Assembly (NCBI RefSeq): GCF_023498005.1
Contig: NZ_CP097289.1
Span: 9,610,001-9,674,000, forward strand
From: Streptomyces durmitorensis
GTDB lineage: Bacteria > Actinomycetota > Actinomycetes > Streptomycetales > Streptomycetaceae
Direction of reading: 5' to 3'
DNA: 64,000 nucleotides
Positions within the stretch are counted from its first letter, which is position 1; each line of letters starts with the position of its first letter. The notes below the pieces were generated by a model. That model saw nothing but the letters and a program-made list of their open reading frames with translations. It had not been told where the DNA came from and searched no databases. The position numbers and the translations under genes are program-made. This document shows, in pieces, positions 53,119 through 61,693 of this stretch.

Positions 53119-53589
53119 ATGAGGCTCAAGCAACTCGGCCGGATCGGTACGGCTGGTGGGCTCACCGTCGCAGCGGTGGGCGCATCGATCGTCTTCACAC
53201 CGTCCATGGCGTCCGCGGACAGCACCTGGGAGTGCTACGGCAAGCAGGTCAAGCGCTGTGCGACCGTATGGTGGGACGACGAGGCCGACACATACCGGGC
53301 ACGGGCGAAGATCACCGACACCGCCGGCGGTGGCAACTACACGGTCGCGGTCAACGACGTGAAGCTCCTGCGCTTCAACGGCACCAGGACGCTCACGGTG
53401 AAGTCCGCCAAGGACAACGACGGCTGGCACCGAACCCAAGACCTGGCAGGCACCTCGTCGGTCAATCCGTGCAGGTGGCCGACGAACAGTTTCCAGGTAC
53501 AGGCGAAGTTCACCTGGAAGAAGCAGGGCGGGACCGCGAGCACCAAGACCTGGCGCCCCGACATGGGCTGGGGCCACGCCTGCAACTGA
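53119..53589 (+). CDS. small secreted protein
   Basis: A 156-aa protein. AAGGGAA nine to ten bases upstream favours ATG 53119 over the in-frame ATG at 53104. A signal peptide (RIGTAGGLTVAAVGASIVFT, cleavage after MASA) is followed by ~120 residues: WECYGKQVKRCATVWWDDEA, DTYRARAKITDTAGGGNYTV, DLAGTSSVNPCRWPTNSFQV and KTWRPDMGWGHACN. Four Cys probably form two disulfides, with a beta-rich fold. No enzyme motif. It ends 49 bases before a strong terminator and appears monocistronic. Confidence 0.75.
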   Translation: MRLKQLGRIGTAGGLTVAAVGASIVFTPSMASADSTWECYGKQVKRCATVWWDDEADTYRARAKITDTAGGGNYTVAVNDVKLLRFNGTRTLTVKSAKDNDGWHRTQDLAGTSSVNPCRWPTNSFQVQAKFTWKKQGGTASTKTWRPDMGWGHACN

Positions 53590-53638
53590 CGATGTCCGCT
53601 CCGGTTCCCTGCCCGAAGCGAACCATCGCGCTCTCGCT

Positions 53639-53673
53639 CCGGCCAGGGGCACCTGCCCGCCGCCCCTGGCCGG
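53639..53673 (+). terminator. hairpin terminator after the secreted-protein gene
   Basis: CCGGCCAGGGGC (53639-53650) pairs perfectly with GCCCCTGGCCGG (53662-53673), loop 11 nt. Confidence 0.75.
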
Positions 53674-53799
53674 TCCCCGTACGCACGCATTGAGGACACG
53701 GTTATCGTCTCCTGACCCCTCGCGCTGCGATGTACCCGCCCCTCGCGCTCAGCGGGGAGAGCCAACGACATGCTGCGCGTCCATTTCAGCCACGCCGAT

Positions 53800-54571
53800 G
53801 TCAAGACGCTCGATCTGTACTTGTTCGAGCGGTTCGGGGACGACGTGGAGAGGTGCGGCTTCGTTCCAGAGCAGGGCGCGGTCGAGGAGTTCACGGCGCA
53901 GGCTGCGAACCCAGCGTTCCATGATTGAGTTCATGCGTGGCGTGCGGAGGGCGGTGAGCACGGTACGGATCCCGGCCTGAGAGAGGATCTCGTCGATGAC
54001 GGCGGGGTATGTCGCGTCGCGGTCGCGGATCATGAACTTGATGGCGGCGAGGATGTACTGACGTTGCCCGGTGAGGGTGACGGTCTCGATGAAGTCCATC
54101 GCGAGGATCGCCTCGGCCTGGGACTGCAGGAAGGTGGCCCAGGTGACGTTCGAGCGTCGGGTTGCAGGGTCGATGCCTTCGGCCTTGAGGATTTCCCAGA
54201 CGGTGGAGGGCGCCAGCTTGATGCCGAGGAGCGCGAGTTCGCCGTGGATGCGCCGGTATCCCCAGCCTGGGTTTTCCGAGGCGAGGCGGAGTGTGAGGCG
54301 GCGGACGGAGGCGATTGTGCGGGGGCGGCCGGGACGCGGGTTGCGGCTGAGGCGGATGTGACGGTTATTCATGAAGTCGCGCTGCCAGGAAGGCGCGGTC
54401 GGCCGCCTGCAATCCGGGGCGCTGATTGCCGAGCCGACGTTGCAGGACGGCGAGCTGGTGACGCAGCGCGAGGATCTCGACGTCCTTGTCGTGGTCGTTC
54501 ATCGGGATCAGCCGCAGGGCGGTGAAGGCGTGAGTGACGGCGATGCAGGCCAGTCGGAGGAGCATGGGCAT
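53800..54571 (-). pseudogene. rve-type transposase/integrase of an IS, deleted at two points
   Basis: The N-terminal frame (from 54571) reads DVEILALRHQLAVLQRRLGN, QRPGLQAADRAFLAARL, then stops. A second frame continues RHIRLSRNPRPGRPRTIASV, WGYRRIHGELALLGIKLAPS, TVWEILKAEGID and AILAMDFIETVTLTGQRQYI (first catalytic Asp region), jumps by deletion to MIRDRDATYPAVIDEILSQA (second Asp) and LRTPRMNSIMERWVRSLRRE (Glu). This is the Streptomyces integrase-core IS type with ~60 and ~45 residues missing at the two joints. Confidence 0.75.
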
Positions 54572-54589
54572 TGATCATTGCCGACCGCT

Positions 54590-54770
54590 GTCGTTGGCGC
54601 GATAGCGGTGCTGAACTGCACCGACGTAATATTCGGCACCCACAACCCTCATCCAGCAGCCGGGCGGCTTCGGACAGCTTGCTGATCCACCGGTAGGGGT
54701 CCCGAGCATGCCCGTTGACCATGCTGCCACCGGGAAACTCCAAGATCCCCGACAGAGTCGAGCTCAAGAA
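54590..54770. other. junction DNA
   Basis: A short GC-biased reverse frame (MVNGHARDPYRWISKLSEAA, RLLDEG) at ~54725-54645 looks like a fragment of an unknown gene. Nothing further can be supported. Confidence 0.3.
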
Positions 54771-54796
54771 GTGGGAGCCGGCGCTGCCGGCCCCAC
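54771..54796 (-). terminator. hairpin after the tryptophanase gene
   Basis: GTGGGAGCCGGC then GCCGGCCCCAC form a near-perfect stem (54771-54782 with 54786-54796), 31-56 bases past the tryptophanase stop on the minus strand. Confidence 0.55.
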
Positions 54797-54826
54797 TCTT
54801 GCGCGAAGCGACGTGTCGAGTAGAGA

Positions 54827-56200
54827 TCAGCCGCCGGACTGCACGGGCTCCAGCTTGATGCTGAAATGGCGAAGGATCGGCGACTGACCCACGATGCGGT
54901 AGCCGTGCACCGATTCGGGGTTTTTGGCTATGTCGGCCAGGGTGGCGGCGACATGGTCGTAGTGGCTGCGGGTGTAGACCCGACGGGGGAGTGCCAGCCG
55001 CACGAGTTCATAAGGTGCGGTCTTGATGGAGTTGCCTTGTTCGTCCTCTTCCCCGAGGTACAGGCTGCCCAGCTCCGCCGAGCGGATGCCTCCGCGTAGG
55101 TAGAGCTCACAGACCAGTGCGGTGCCCGGGTACTGGTGCGGGGGGATGTGGGGCAACAGCCGCCCGGCGTTGACGTAGAGGGCGTGCAGGCCTGCCGGCT
55201 CCACGATGTCGACTCCGGCCTCGCGGATGCGCTCGGCGAGGTAGGCGGCAATGTCGGCGCGTTCGGCGAGGTAGGCCGGTTCGGTGACTTCCACAAGTCC
55301 GCGGGCCATCATGTCGAGGTCACGGCCGGCCAGGCCGCCGTAGGTGGTGAAGCCCTCGGTGGCGATGAGCAGGCCCGCGCACTTCTCGGCGAGTTCAGGG
55401 TCCTTGAGACCGATGAAGCCGCCGATGTGGACGATGCCGTCCTTCTTCGCGCTCATGACGCAGCCGTCCGCGAGGCGGAAGGCTTCTTCGGCGACCTGGC
55501 GGGGGGTGCGGTTGGCGTAGCCGGGCTCGCGCTGGGTCACCAGCCAGGCGTTCTCCGCGAAACGTGCGGCATCCAGGATCAGGGGGACGTCGTGGCGGCG
55601 GCACAGTTCGGCGGTCCGGTACAGGTTCTCCATGCTGACCGGCTGGCCACCGCCACCATTGTTGGTGATGGTCATCAGCACGGCCGCCACGGGCGCTTGA
55701 TGCGCGTTCTCCAACGCCTGCTCAAGGGCGATCAGGTCGATGTTGCCCTTGAACGGGTAATCGCTGTCGAGGTCCTTCGCCTCGGCGCAGGGCAGGTCGT
55801 AGGCCTGGCAGCCGGTCAGTTCGACGTTGGCGCGGGTGGTGTCGAAGTGGGTGTTGGACAGCACGCTCGTGCCGGGCTTGAGCAGGGCGGCGAACAGGAT
55901 GCGCTCGGCGGCGCGGCCCTGGTGTGTCGGCAGGATGTGGGGGTATCCGGTGAGTTCGGAGACGACCTCGTGCCACCGGTAGTAGCTGCGGCTGCCGGCG
56001 TAGGACTCGTCGCCGTGCATGCCCGCGGCGAGCTGGTCCGCGGAGATGGCACCGGTCCCCGAGTCGCTCAGCAGGTCGATGGTGACCTCGTCGGCACGCA
56101 GATCGAAGGGGTTGTAAGCGACCCGCTTCAGCGCGGCCTCGCGCTCCGCCCGGGTGGTGAACGCGATCGGCTCTACAACTTTGATGCGGTACGGCTCCAC
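54827..56200 (-). CDS. tnaA: tryptophanase (PLP-dependent beta-eliminating lyase)
   Basis: A 457-aa protein of the tryptophanase/tyrosine phenol-lyase family, the usual length. It reads DLLSDSGTGAISADQLAAGM, YYRWHEVVSELTGYPHILPT, HQGRAAERILFAALLKPGTS, VLMTITNNGGGGQPVSMENL, LILDAARFAENAWLV (PLP Asp/Arg region) and CVMSAKKDGIVHIGG (the second Lys of AKKDG is the Schiff-base lysine). It would convert L-tryptophan, or here prenyl-tryptophan, to the indole, pyruvate and ammonia. The GTG start (AGGAAG upstream) overlaps the prenyltransferase stop by 28 bases, so they are coupled, as in the IptA/IptB prenylindole pathway of Streptomyces. Confidence 0.9.
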   Translation of the reverse strand: MEPYRIKVVEPIAFTTRAEREAALKRVAYNPFDLRADEVTIDLLSDSGTGAISADQLAAGMHGDESYAGSRSYYRWHEVVSELTGYPHILPTHQGRAAERILFAALLKPGTSVLSNTHFDTTRANVELTGCQAYDLPCAEAKDLDSDYPFKGNIDLIALEQALENAHQAPVAAVLMTITNNGGGGQPVSMENLYRTAELCRRHDVPLILDAARFAENAWLVTQREPGYANRTPRQVAEEAFRLADGCVMSAKKDGIVHIGGFIGLKDPELAEKCAGLLIATEGFTTYGGLAGRDLDMMARGLVEVTEPAYLAERADIAAYLAERIREAGVDIVEPAGLHALYVNAGRLLPHIPPHQYPGTALVCELYLRGGIRSAELGSLYLGEEDEQGNSIKTAPYELVRLALPRRVYTRSHYDHVAATLADIAKNPESVHGYRIVGQSPILRHFSIKLEPVQSGG

Positions 56201-57429
56201 GTGACTTCCTTTGGTGCGGTGTGCGGGATGGCATGATCGGCGGCCTTGCGACCGGAGTTCAGAGCGCTCTGGGTGCGTTGTGCAGCTAACAGGCCGACTT
56301 GCGCGTACTGCTCTGTCGGCGCCCTGGTCAGATAGGCCTCAGAGGACAGATAGGCCGTGATGCGGGGCTGCCGGTTTCGCTCGTACACGAGAGCGAGGTA
56401 GGCGATCAGCCCCACACCGTCGGTGAGCTGTCGCTGTGTGAGAGCGCGCAGGCTCCGGCGCAGGACCGTGGGGTCCATGCCGAACCGGGTGAGCAGGGTG
56501 GTTGCCCGGTCGAGGGCCTCCTCGTCGTCGCGCACGTAGTCACGGACGGGGATGTGGAGCGTGAAGCCGCTGGGGTCGCTGTCGCTTTCGGTGAAGGAAT
56601 GGCAGGTGAGCGCGGACCGCCGCAGCAGGCGCGGCGTACTGTCCCCGTGCTGCCCGGATGGCGGGAGGGGTCCGGCGGCCGCGTGGAAGAAGCGGCGGAT
56701 GTCTGCCGCTGCGGCCCCGGAGGCATGGCCGAGCGCGCAGGCGTCGTCGGCCGACATACGCGGGTGCTTCACGTAGACCTTGACGCGAGGTGACTCCCAG
56801 GAGCCCAGGTCCAGTGCGAGGAACGGATAGCCCGCCGCGGGGGGAAGCTGCGCGAAGGCCTTGTCGTAGCCAAGTCGGCGTAACGCCTCTTGCACGGTGT
56901 GTGCAGCGTGCTCGGGTCCGGCGGCGGAGGGGTTCAGATAGACCTTGACGCCGGGGACCCCTCCCGCGCGCAGATCGAGCGCGTACCACAGGGACAGCGG
57001 CCCCTCGGCCGTGGCGGGGAGGAACAAGTCGTGCAGGGCGTCGAGTTGATGGGTGGAAAAGTTCCAGCGGGCGGCCATCGCGTGGATGGCCTCGAGTCCG
57101 GCGCGGCCGCTGTCGCCCATGTCCTCGTGGGTCCATCCGGGCTCCACGAGCACCCGCAGTGCCGGGGCGGCGTCCGACGTGCAGGCCAGGGAGAACTCGA
57201 CGGGGGTGTGGTCGTCGGAGAGGAAGCTGGGCGACGCCGGGGGCAGAGACAACGGTCGCCGGGCGGAGTCCGCGAGGGAGTCGAGCAGGACCTGCCCGTA
57301 CAGCGCGGTGTCCGCCTCGCTCAGGCCCACCGCGGCGCCGAGGCGCTGTAGTTGACCCAGCACGTGATCGCCGAGCGTGGCCTTACCGGGTTCGTCTGCC
57401 GGTATGCCCGCCTCCGGCAGGGACGTCAT
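56173..57429 (-). CDS. tryptophan/indole dimethylallyltransferase (ABBA/DMATS family)
   Basis: A 418-aa protein from ATG 57429 (GAGGAA upstream). The sequence resembles bacterial DMATS enzymes such as SCO7467 and IptA: DHVLGQLQRLGAAVGLSEAD, TPVEFSLACTSDAAPALRVL, VEPGWTHEDMGDSGRAGLEA, LSLWYALDLRAGGVPGVKVY, FLALDLGSWESPRVKVYVKH, FTLHIPVRDYVRDDEEALDR and GLIAYLALVYERNRQPRITA. The alternating beta-strands carrying K/Y (VKVYLNP, VKVYVKH, PRITAYLS) that bind diphosphate are all visible. It transfers dimethylallyl to the indole ring of tryptophan; regiochemistry cannot be read. It lies 348 bp after the P450 of the conservon and overlaps tnaA. Confidence 0.9.
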   Translation of the reverse strand: MTSLPEAGIPADEPGKATLGDHVLGQLQRLGAAVGLSEADTALYGQVLLDSLADSARRPLSLPPASPSFLSDDHTPVEFSLACTSDAAPALRVLVEPGWTHEDMGDSGRAGLEAIHAMAARWNFSTHQLDALHDLFLPATAEGPLSLWYALDLRAGGVPGVKVYLNPSAAGPEHAAHTVQEALRRLGYDKAFAQLPPAAGYPFLALDLGSWESPRVKVYVKHPRMSADDACALGHASGAAAADIRRFFHAAAGPLPPSGQHGDSTPRLLRRSALTCHSFTESDSDPSGFTLHIPVRDYVRDDEEALDRATTLLTRFGMDPTVLRRSLRALTQRQLTDGVGLIAYLALVYERNRQPRITAYLSSEAYLTRAPTEQYAQVGLLAAQRTQSALNSGRKAADHAIPHTAPKEVTWSRTASKL

Positions 57430-57777
57430 CGCGTTCCTCGCACGGCACGGCGCAAGAAGCTTCTGTATGGCGCGGAGGTACGGGGACGTGCTGCGCCAAC
57501 GAGGCGGGAGACGAGGGCCGATCCGTCGTAAGCCACGGCTATTCGGCCCTGCGCCTTTTCGGGGTCGTCGCACCCGCACGAGTTGCTGCTGCTGGATGTG
57601 GTGCGCCGTTGGCCCGGCCGGTTGCCTGCGGAACGGGGCGCGGAGGTTGCGAGGTTCACTGCCTCTCCTTCATCTCGTGTCACTCCAGACACTCCGCGCT
57701 GTCCTACCCCAGCAGTTGATCTTTCATGCAGGCTACAACAACTGCCCGTGTCGCCTACATCACAGGGGGTGCACCGG
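57430..57777. other. spacer between conservon P450 and prenyltransferase
   Basis: 348 bp without a convincing gene. It is less compact than the rest of the minus-strand block, so the prenyltransferase-tryptophanase pair may have its own promoter here. No clear dyad or leader peptide with Trp codons seen. Confidence 0.4.
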
Positions 57778-59136
57778 CTACTGGCCCGTCAGCCACCTCA
57801 CGAAGCTGCTCCAGCGCGCCGGCTTGCCGGTGGCCTGCGGCTCCGCAGGCGTGGGCGTGGGTGTGGGCGCTAGGGGAGGGTGCGCCTGGTGGCGAGGGGA
57901 CGCGGCCGTCGGCTCGGGCGCGGCCGCGGGGCGCGGGGTGACCGCACCGAAGCGGACGGGCAGGCTGGCCAGAGCTCGGTTGAAGGGGCCGGGCCGCCAG
58001 GCGAGGCTGTCCGCGGGGACCGCGAGTTCAACGTCCGGCAGCGCGTTGAACAGAGCCTCCAGGCCGGTCAGGGCGATGAGCCTGGCCGGTTCCTTGGACG
58101 GGCAGGCGTGCGGGCCTGCGCTCCAGGCCAGGTGACCGCGGGTGTCGGCCCCCTGGTCCGCGAGCGCCGTATTGGCGGCACCGAAGGACACCAGGACCAG
58201 CTCACCGGCGCGGACCTTGTCGCCGGCCACGTCTGTGTCGGAGACCGGGTAGTGCGGCGCGTAGTTGGACATGGGCGCGTTACGCCACAGGGTGTCATCG
58301 AGGGCCTTGTCGAACTGCCCGTTGCGCGCGTACTCCTCAACGGTCAGCATCGTGTAGAAGGCGTTGCCGATGAGGTTGCCTTCCGGCTCGCCGCCCGCGC
58401 CGAGGAGCAGCACCAGCGTGTGCGCCAGTTCCTCGTCGGTCAGCTGTGCCGGGTGCTGCATCAGGTAGGACGTGATGTCCTCCCCGGGATGGACGCGCTT
58501 GAGTGCCACCAGCTCGCCGACCGCCTGGAGCAGGACCTGGCTGGCCTGCTCGGCATTGACGCCGTCGAACATGCCGGAGATGCCGAACAGGACCCGGTCG
58601 CCGATCTCCGCCGGGCAGCCGAAGAGTTCGTTGAAGACGTACAGGGGGAGCTGTTGCGCGTAGTCCCTGAGCAGGTCGGCACTGCCGCGAGCGCTGAACT
58701 GGTTGATGAGGAACTGGGCGGCCTGGTTGACGATGCGGCTCAGCCGGCTGTTGCTGACGCGGGCGAAGCTCTCGGTGATGGCCTGCCGCAGTCGCACGTG
58801 CTCGGCGCCGTCGGTGAACATGCAGTTCGGCCGGTAGGCCAGCAACGGCAGGACCGGGCTGTCGGGGCGGATGAGGCCCTCGTTGAGCGCACGCCAGCGG
58901 CGCGCGTCCTTGCGGAAGGTAGTGGGATCCTGCAGCAGCTCAAGAGCCGCGTTGTAGTCGGTCACCAGGGTCGCCTCCACGCCGGGCGCGATGGTGACCG
59001 GCGCCGTGGGGCCGAGCTGGTGCATGTAACGGTAGTACGCGTGCGGGTTGGCGGCGAACTCCGGGGTGTCAAGGGATATGCGCTGCCCGCTGCCGTGTGC
59101 GGGGCAGCCGGGCGGAGGTACGGGAGGGGTTGTCAT
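57778..59136 (-). CDS. cvnE: conservon cytochrome P450 with replaced ExxR motif (CYP157-like)
   Basis: A 452-aa P450 from ATG 59136, overlapping the cvnD stop by 4 bases. The heme-loop Cys 345 is in WSAGPHACPSKEPARLIALT (normal FGxGxHxCxG is degenerate). The K-helix ExxR is replaced: KALDDTLWRNAP has Asp 281 and Trp 284 in place of Glu and Arg. In the I-helix, LVLLLGAGGEPEGNLIGNAF lacks the usual acid-alcohol pair. This pattern matches CYP157-type P450s known from Streptomyces conservons, where the ExxR residues are also changed. The last ~60 residues (from ~394) are a Pro/Thr/Ala-rich tail. Function unknown; it may act as a signal sensor or a poor monooxygenase. Confidence 0.85.
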   Translation of the reverse strand: MTTPPVPPPGCPAHGSGQRISLDTPEFAANPHAYYRYMHQLGPTAPVTIAPGVEATLVTDYNAALELLQDPTTFRKDARRWRALNEGLIRPDSPVLPLLAYRPNCMFTDGAEHVRLRQAITESFARVSNSRLSRIVNQAAQFLINQFSARGSADLLRDYAQQLPLYVFNELFGCPAEIGDRVLFGISGMFDGVNAEQASQVLLQAVGELVALKRVHPGEDITSYLMQHPAQLTDEELAHTLVLLLGAGGEPEGNLIGNAFYTMLTVEEYARNGQFDKALDDTLWRNAPMSNYAPHYPVSDTDVAGDKVRAGELVLVSFGAANTALADQGADTRGHLAWSAGPHACPSKEPARLIALTGLEALFNALPDVELAVPADSLAWRPGPFNRALASLPVRFGAVTPRPAAAPEPTAASPRHQAHPPLAPTPTPTPAEPQATGKPARWSSFVRWLTGQ

Positions 59137-59738
59137 GCGTGCTCCAGGGCGGCGCGCTTTTGCAGATAGCGGACCATGGTGATCAGGGCGTTGACGGACG
59201 ACGCTTTGTCGCGCGCGTCGATGGTGACGACCGGGGTGTCGGGCAGCAGATCGAGCGCCTCCCGGACTGCTTCGGGGGTGTGTACCGCGCTGCCGTCGAA
59301 CTGGTTGAGGGCCACAGCGAAGTCGAGGCCGTAGCTCTCGACCAGATCCATGACCTCGAAACTGTCGGCCAGTCGCTCGGGGTCCACCAGGACCAGGGCG
59401 CCCAGCGCTCCGCGGGCCATGTCGTCCCACAGATTGACGAACCGCTGCTGGCCCGGTGACCCGAACAGATACAGCACGATGCGCTCGCTGAGGGTCAGGC
59501 GACCGAAGTCCAGGGCGACCGTCGTCGTGGTCTTCCCCTGCACTCCCTTGAGGTCGTCGACTCTCTCCGAGAGGCTCGTCATCTGCTCCTCGGTGGACAG
59601 CGGCGCGATCTCGGAGAGCGAGCCGATCAGAGTGGTCTTGCCGACGGCGAAGTGCCCGACGACCAGGATTTTCACCGCAGTCTGCTGTGCACCGCTGCGC
59701 ACGTAGGCGTCCTCAGACAGAGAGAGCCTTGAGACCAT
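59133..59738 (-). CDS. cvnD: conservon small GTPase CvnD
   Basis: A 201-aa Ras/Rab-like GTPase. G1 is VVGHFAVGKTTLIGSLSEIA (residues 27-46); TTTTVALDFGRLTLSERIVL is the switch I region; G3 is LFGSPGQQRFVNLWDDMARG; G4 is VALNQFDG (N-Q-F-D in place of NKxD); and VTIDARDKASSVNAL is the G5 area. Start is ATG 59738, overlapping cvnC by 26 bases. In conservons, CvnD is controlled by the CvnA-C membrane complex, analogous to a receptor-G-protein module. Confidence 0.9.
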   Translation of the reverse strand: MVSRLSLSEDAYVRSGAQQTAVKILVVGHFAVGKTTLIGSLSEIAPLSTEEQMTSLSERVDDLKGVQGKTTTTVALDFGRLTLSERIVLYLFGSPGQQRFVNLWDDMARGALGALVLVDPERLADSFEVMDLVESYGLDFAVALNQFDGSAVHTPEAVREALDLLPDTPVVTIDARDKASSVNALITMVRYLQKRAALEHA

Positions 59739-60102
59739 CGAGCACCTCCTGAAGCAAGGCCTTGTTGGCGAGACGAGCCGAGGGAACCGGCGCACGGGTG
59801 ACCAGATAGCCCCCCTCGGCGAGGGAACTGAGCAGCACCTTGACGACACCCAGAGGCAGCTGAGAATGGGCGGCGATCTCAGCGACCGAGAGGTAGCCGC
59901 TGGAGCACATCTCCAGGATCTGCTGCTCCTCGGGCGAGAGCCGCTGGGGGCGCTGCTGCTCATCGGTGGATGTCGTGACGAGGGTGATGAGGGCGAACGC
60001 GCCCTCGTCGAGCAGGTCACGTCCACGGGTGATGACATAGGGCCGGACTAATTCGCCGGCCTCGGACACGAGCTCGGGCTCGGTGCGGTCCGGATCCGTC
60101 AT
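59713..60102 (-). CDS. cvnC: conservon DUF742 protein CvnC
   Basis: A 129-aa winged-helix-like protein: LVRPYVITRGR at the N-terminus, EEQQILEMCSSGYLSVAEIA, AHSQLPLGVVKVLLSSLAEG, GYLVTRAPV and C-terminal LLQEVLDGLKAL. This is the DUF742 signature (RPY..t.GR.......L..e...il..c.....SvAEia..l.lpl.vvrVLl.dL...G.v). The start overlaps cvnB by 4 bases (ATGA). Confidence 0.9.
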   Translation of the reverse strand: MTDPDRTEPELVSEAGELVRPYVITRGRDLLDEGAFALITLVTTSTDEQQRPQRLSPEEQQILEMCSSGYLSVAEIAAHSQLPLGVVKVLLSSLAEGGYLVTRAPVPSARLANKALLQEVLDGLKALSV

Positions 60103-60497
60103 GAGGTGACCGTGTCGGTGCGGCGGGCGGTCGACATGGCCTTGCCCAGTCGGCTGACCAGCTGCTGCATCCGATACGTGATGTCTCCCATGTCGACCTC
60201 GGCGGACGCTGCCACGGCGAGGTAGGAGCCACCTCCTGCGGCATTCAGGAACACCCAGCCACCGTCGAACTCGATGAGCGTCTGGCGCCAGGTCGTGCCG
60301 TCGTCACCACAAAAGAATCCGACGGACCGGCTGAGCGACTGCAGTCCGCTCACGGCGGCGGCCACCTTGTCGGCGTCGTCCCGGCCGATCTCCGCGGTGC
60401 GGGACATCTGCAGGCCGTCAGCAGAGATCAGGACCGCGTGCAGGGCATGGGGAATCGCCAGCGCGTCCTCGAGCATCCAGGACAGGTCGTCGCTCAC
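60099..60497 (-). CDS. cvnB: conservon roadblock/LC7 protein CvnB
   Basis: A 132-aa roadblock/LC7-domain protein: SWMLEDALAIPHALHAVLIS, ADGLQMSRTAEIGRDDADKV, AAAVSGLQSLSRSVGFFCGD and MGDITYRMQQLVSRLGKAM. In conservons it joins the CvnA kinase-like protein and the CvnC/CvnD pair. The start overlaps cvnA by 4 bases. Confidence 0.9.
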   Translation of the reverse strand: MSDDLSWMLEDALAIPHALHAVLISADGLQMSRTAEIGRDDADKVAAAVSGLQSLSRSVGFFCGDDGTTWRQTLIEFDGGWVFLNAAGGGSYLAVAASAEVDMGDITYRMQQLVSRLGKAMSTARRTDTVTS

Positions 60498-61693
60498 GGG
60501 GCATCGAATCCTTCGTGTGTATCGGCAGGAGTGTCGCGTTCGGCGGCCGGTACCCCCGCACTTCGGCCGCTGAGAGTGCCGCGCTGAAATGCGCCCATGG
60601 CCGCCACCCGTGCCTCCGCCGACCGGGCCGGCGGCGCAGTCGCTTCATCGGGCTGGTTGTCCGGCACGAGTGCCATGGCGCGGCGCTTGTTCTGTCGCCG
60701 GGGCAGGTCGCCCGCCGTCGTCGCGGGAGCCGAACCGCTGTCCCCTGTGCCCGCGTTGGCCCCTTGCGTTGCGGCGGGCCTCGCGGGTTCCGGCATGTCG
60801 GTCAACAACTCCTTCGGCACCATCACCACCGCTCGGACGCCGCCGTAGGGAGAAGTGCTGTCGATGGTGACCGTGAACCCGAAGCGCGCGCACAGCGCAC
60901 CGATCACCGCGAAACCGAACGCGGGAGGATTGCCGAGTTCGGAGACGCTCACCGCGGACCCACTGGACAGCAGAGCTGTGGCGGCCGTCTTCTCTTCCTC
61001 GCTCATCCCGACGCCTGCATCGTCGATCACGATGCACATGCCCTTGGGCACCGTCCGCACTTCGACGTCGACCATGGAGGACGGCGCCGAATAGCTGGTG
61101 GCGTTGTCGAGCAGTTCGGCCACCGTCAGCGCGACCGGCTCGACGGCGCGGCTGGTCACCGCGATGTCCACCCGCGAGGCGATGTCGATGCGCTGGTAGT
61201 GCCGGATACGGCCCTGAGCTGCGCGGATCACGTCGTAGATGGATGCCGCATCCCGCTGCCGGCCGAGCCACCCGCCGCAGAGCACGGCAATGGACTGTGC
61301 ACGCCGGTTGAACTGCGAGTTCATGTGGTCGACGTCCAGAAGATCCCGCAGCACGGCCGAATCGCCGTACTTCTTCTGCAGCCCGGAGATGGCCCGCTGC
61401 TGTTCCGCCGCGAGGCCCTGAAGGGTCTGCATCGCAGACTTCAGTACGGTATTGGTGGCGTTCTCCGCCTCTTCCTTTGCCTGTCGGACCACCTCGTCGT
61501 AGCCCCTGCGGAGCTCTGCGATGGTGGACTGGAGGTCAGCGTGGCTGCCCTGAAGTTCGGTCAGATCGCTTTCGAGTCCCCGCTTCTGACGGCGCAACGA
61601 CTCAGTCGTTTTTCGCTGGCGAACGACCACCATGGTGGCGACAGGGACGCCGGCAGCAAGCGCCCAGACCGTCGGATCCTGCAAAATTGTCAT
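60494..61693 (-). CDS. cvnA: conservon sensor histidine-kinase-like protein CvnA, short form
   Basis: A 399-aa protein from ATG 61693 (AAGAGAG upstream). One N-terminal membrane helix (TVWALAAGVPVATMVVVRQR), a coiled coil (~30-110), an H-box-like VDHMNSQFNRRAQ (His 123), then HATPase boxes: N-box ELLDNATSYSAP (Asn 197), G1 VIDDAGVGMSEEE, and G2-like GNPPAFGFAVIGALCARFGF. The C-terminal ~100 residues are disordered. It lacks the large extracytoplasmic domain of typical ~700-900-aa CvnA proteins, so signal input must come from the membrane helix or a partner. First gene of the operon. Confidence 0.9.
   Translation of the reverse strand: MTILQDPTVWALAAGVPVATMVVVRQRKTTESLRRQKRGLESDLTELQGSHADLQSTIAELRRGYDEVVRQAKEEAENATNTVLKSAMQTLQGLAAEQQRAISGLQKKYGDSAVLRDLLDVDHMNSQFNRRAQSIAVLCGGWLGRQRDAASIYDVIRAAQGRIRHYQRIDIASRVDIAVTSRAVEPVALTVAELLDNATSYSAPSSMVDVEVRTVPKGMCIVIDDAGVGMSEEEKTAATALLSSGSAVSVSELGNPPAFGFAVIGALCARFGFTVTIDSTSPYGGVRAVVMVPKELLTDMPEPARPAATQGANAGTGDSGSAPATTAGDLPRRQNKRRAMALVPDNQPDEATAPPARSAEARVAAMGAFQRGTLSGRSAGVPAAERDTPADTHEGFDAP

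Noticed and set aside
57426..57692. Leader peptide for the prenyltransferase on the minus strand
   Set aside because: No Trp codons, no clear ribosome binding site, and the frame runs into the prenyltransferase start without coupling signals.
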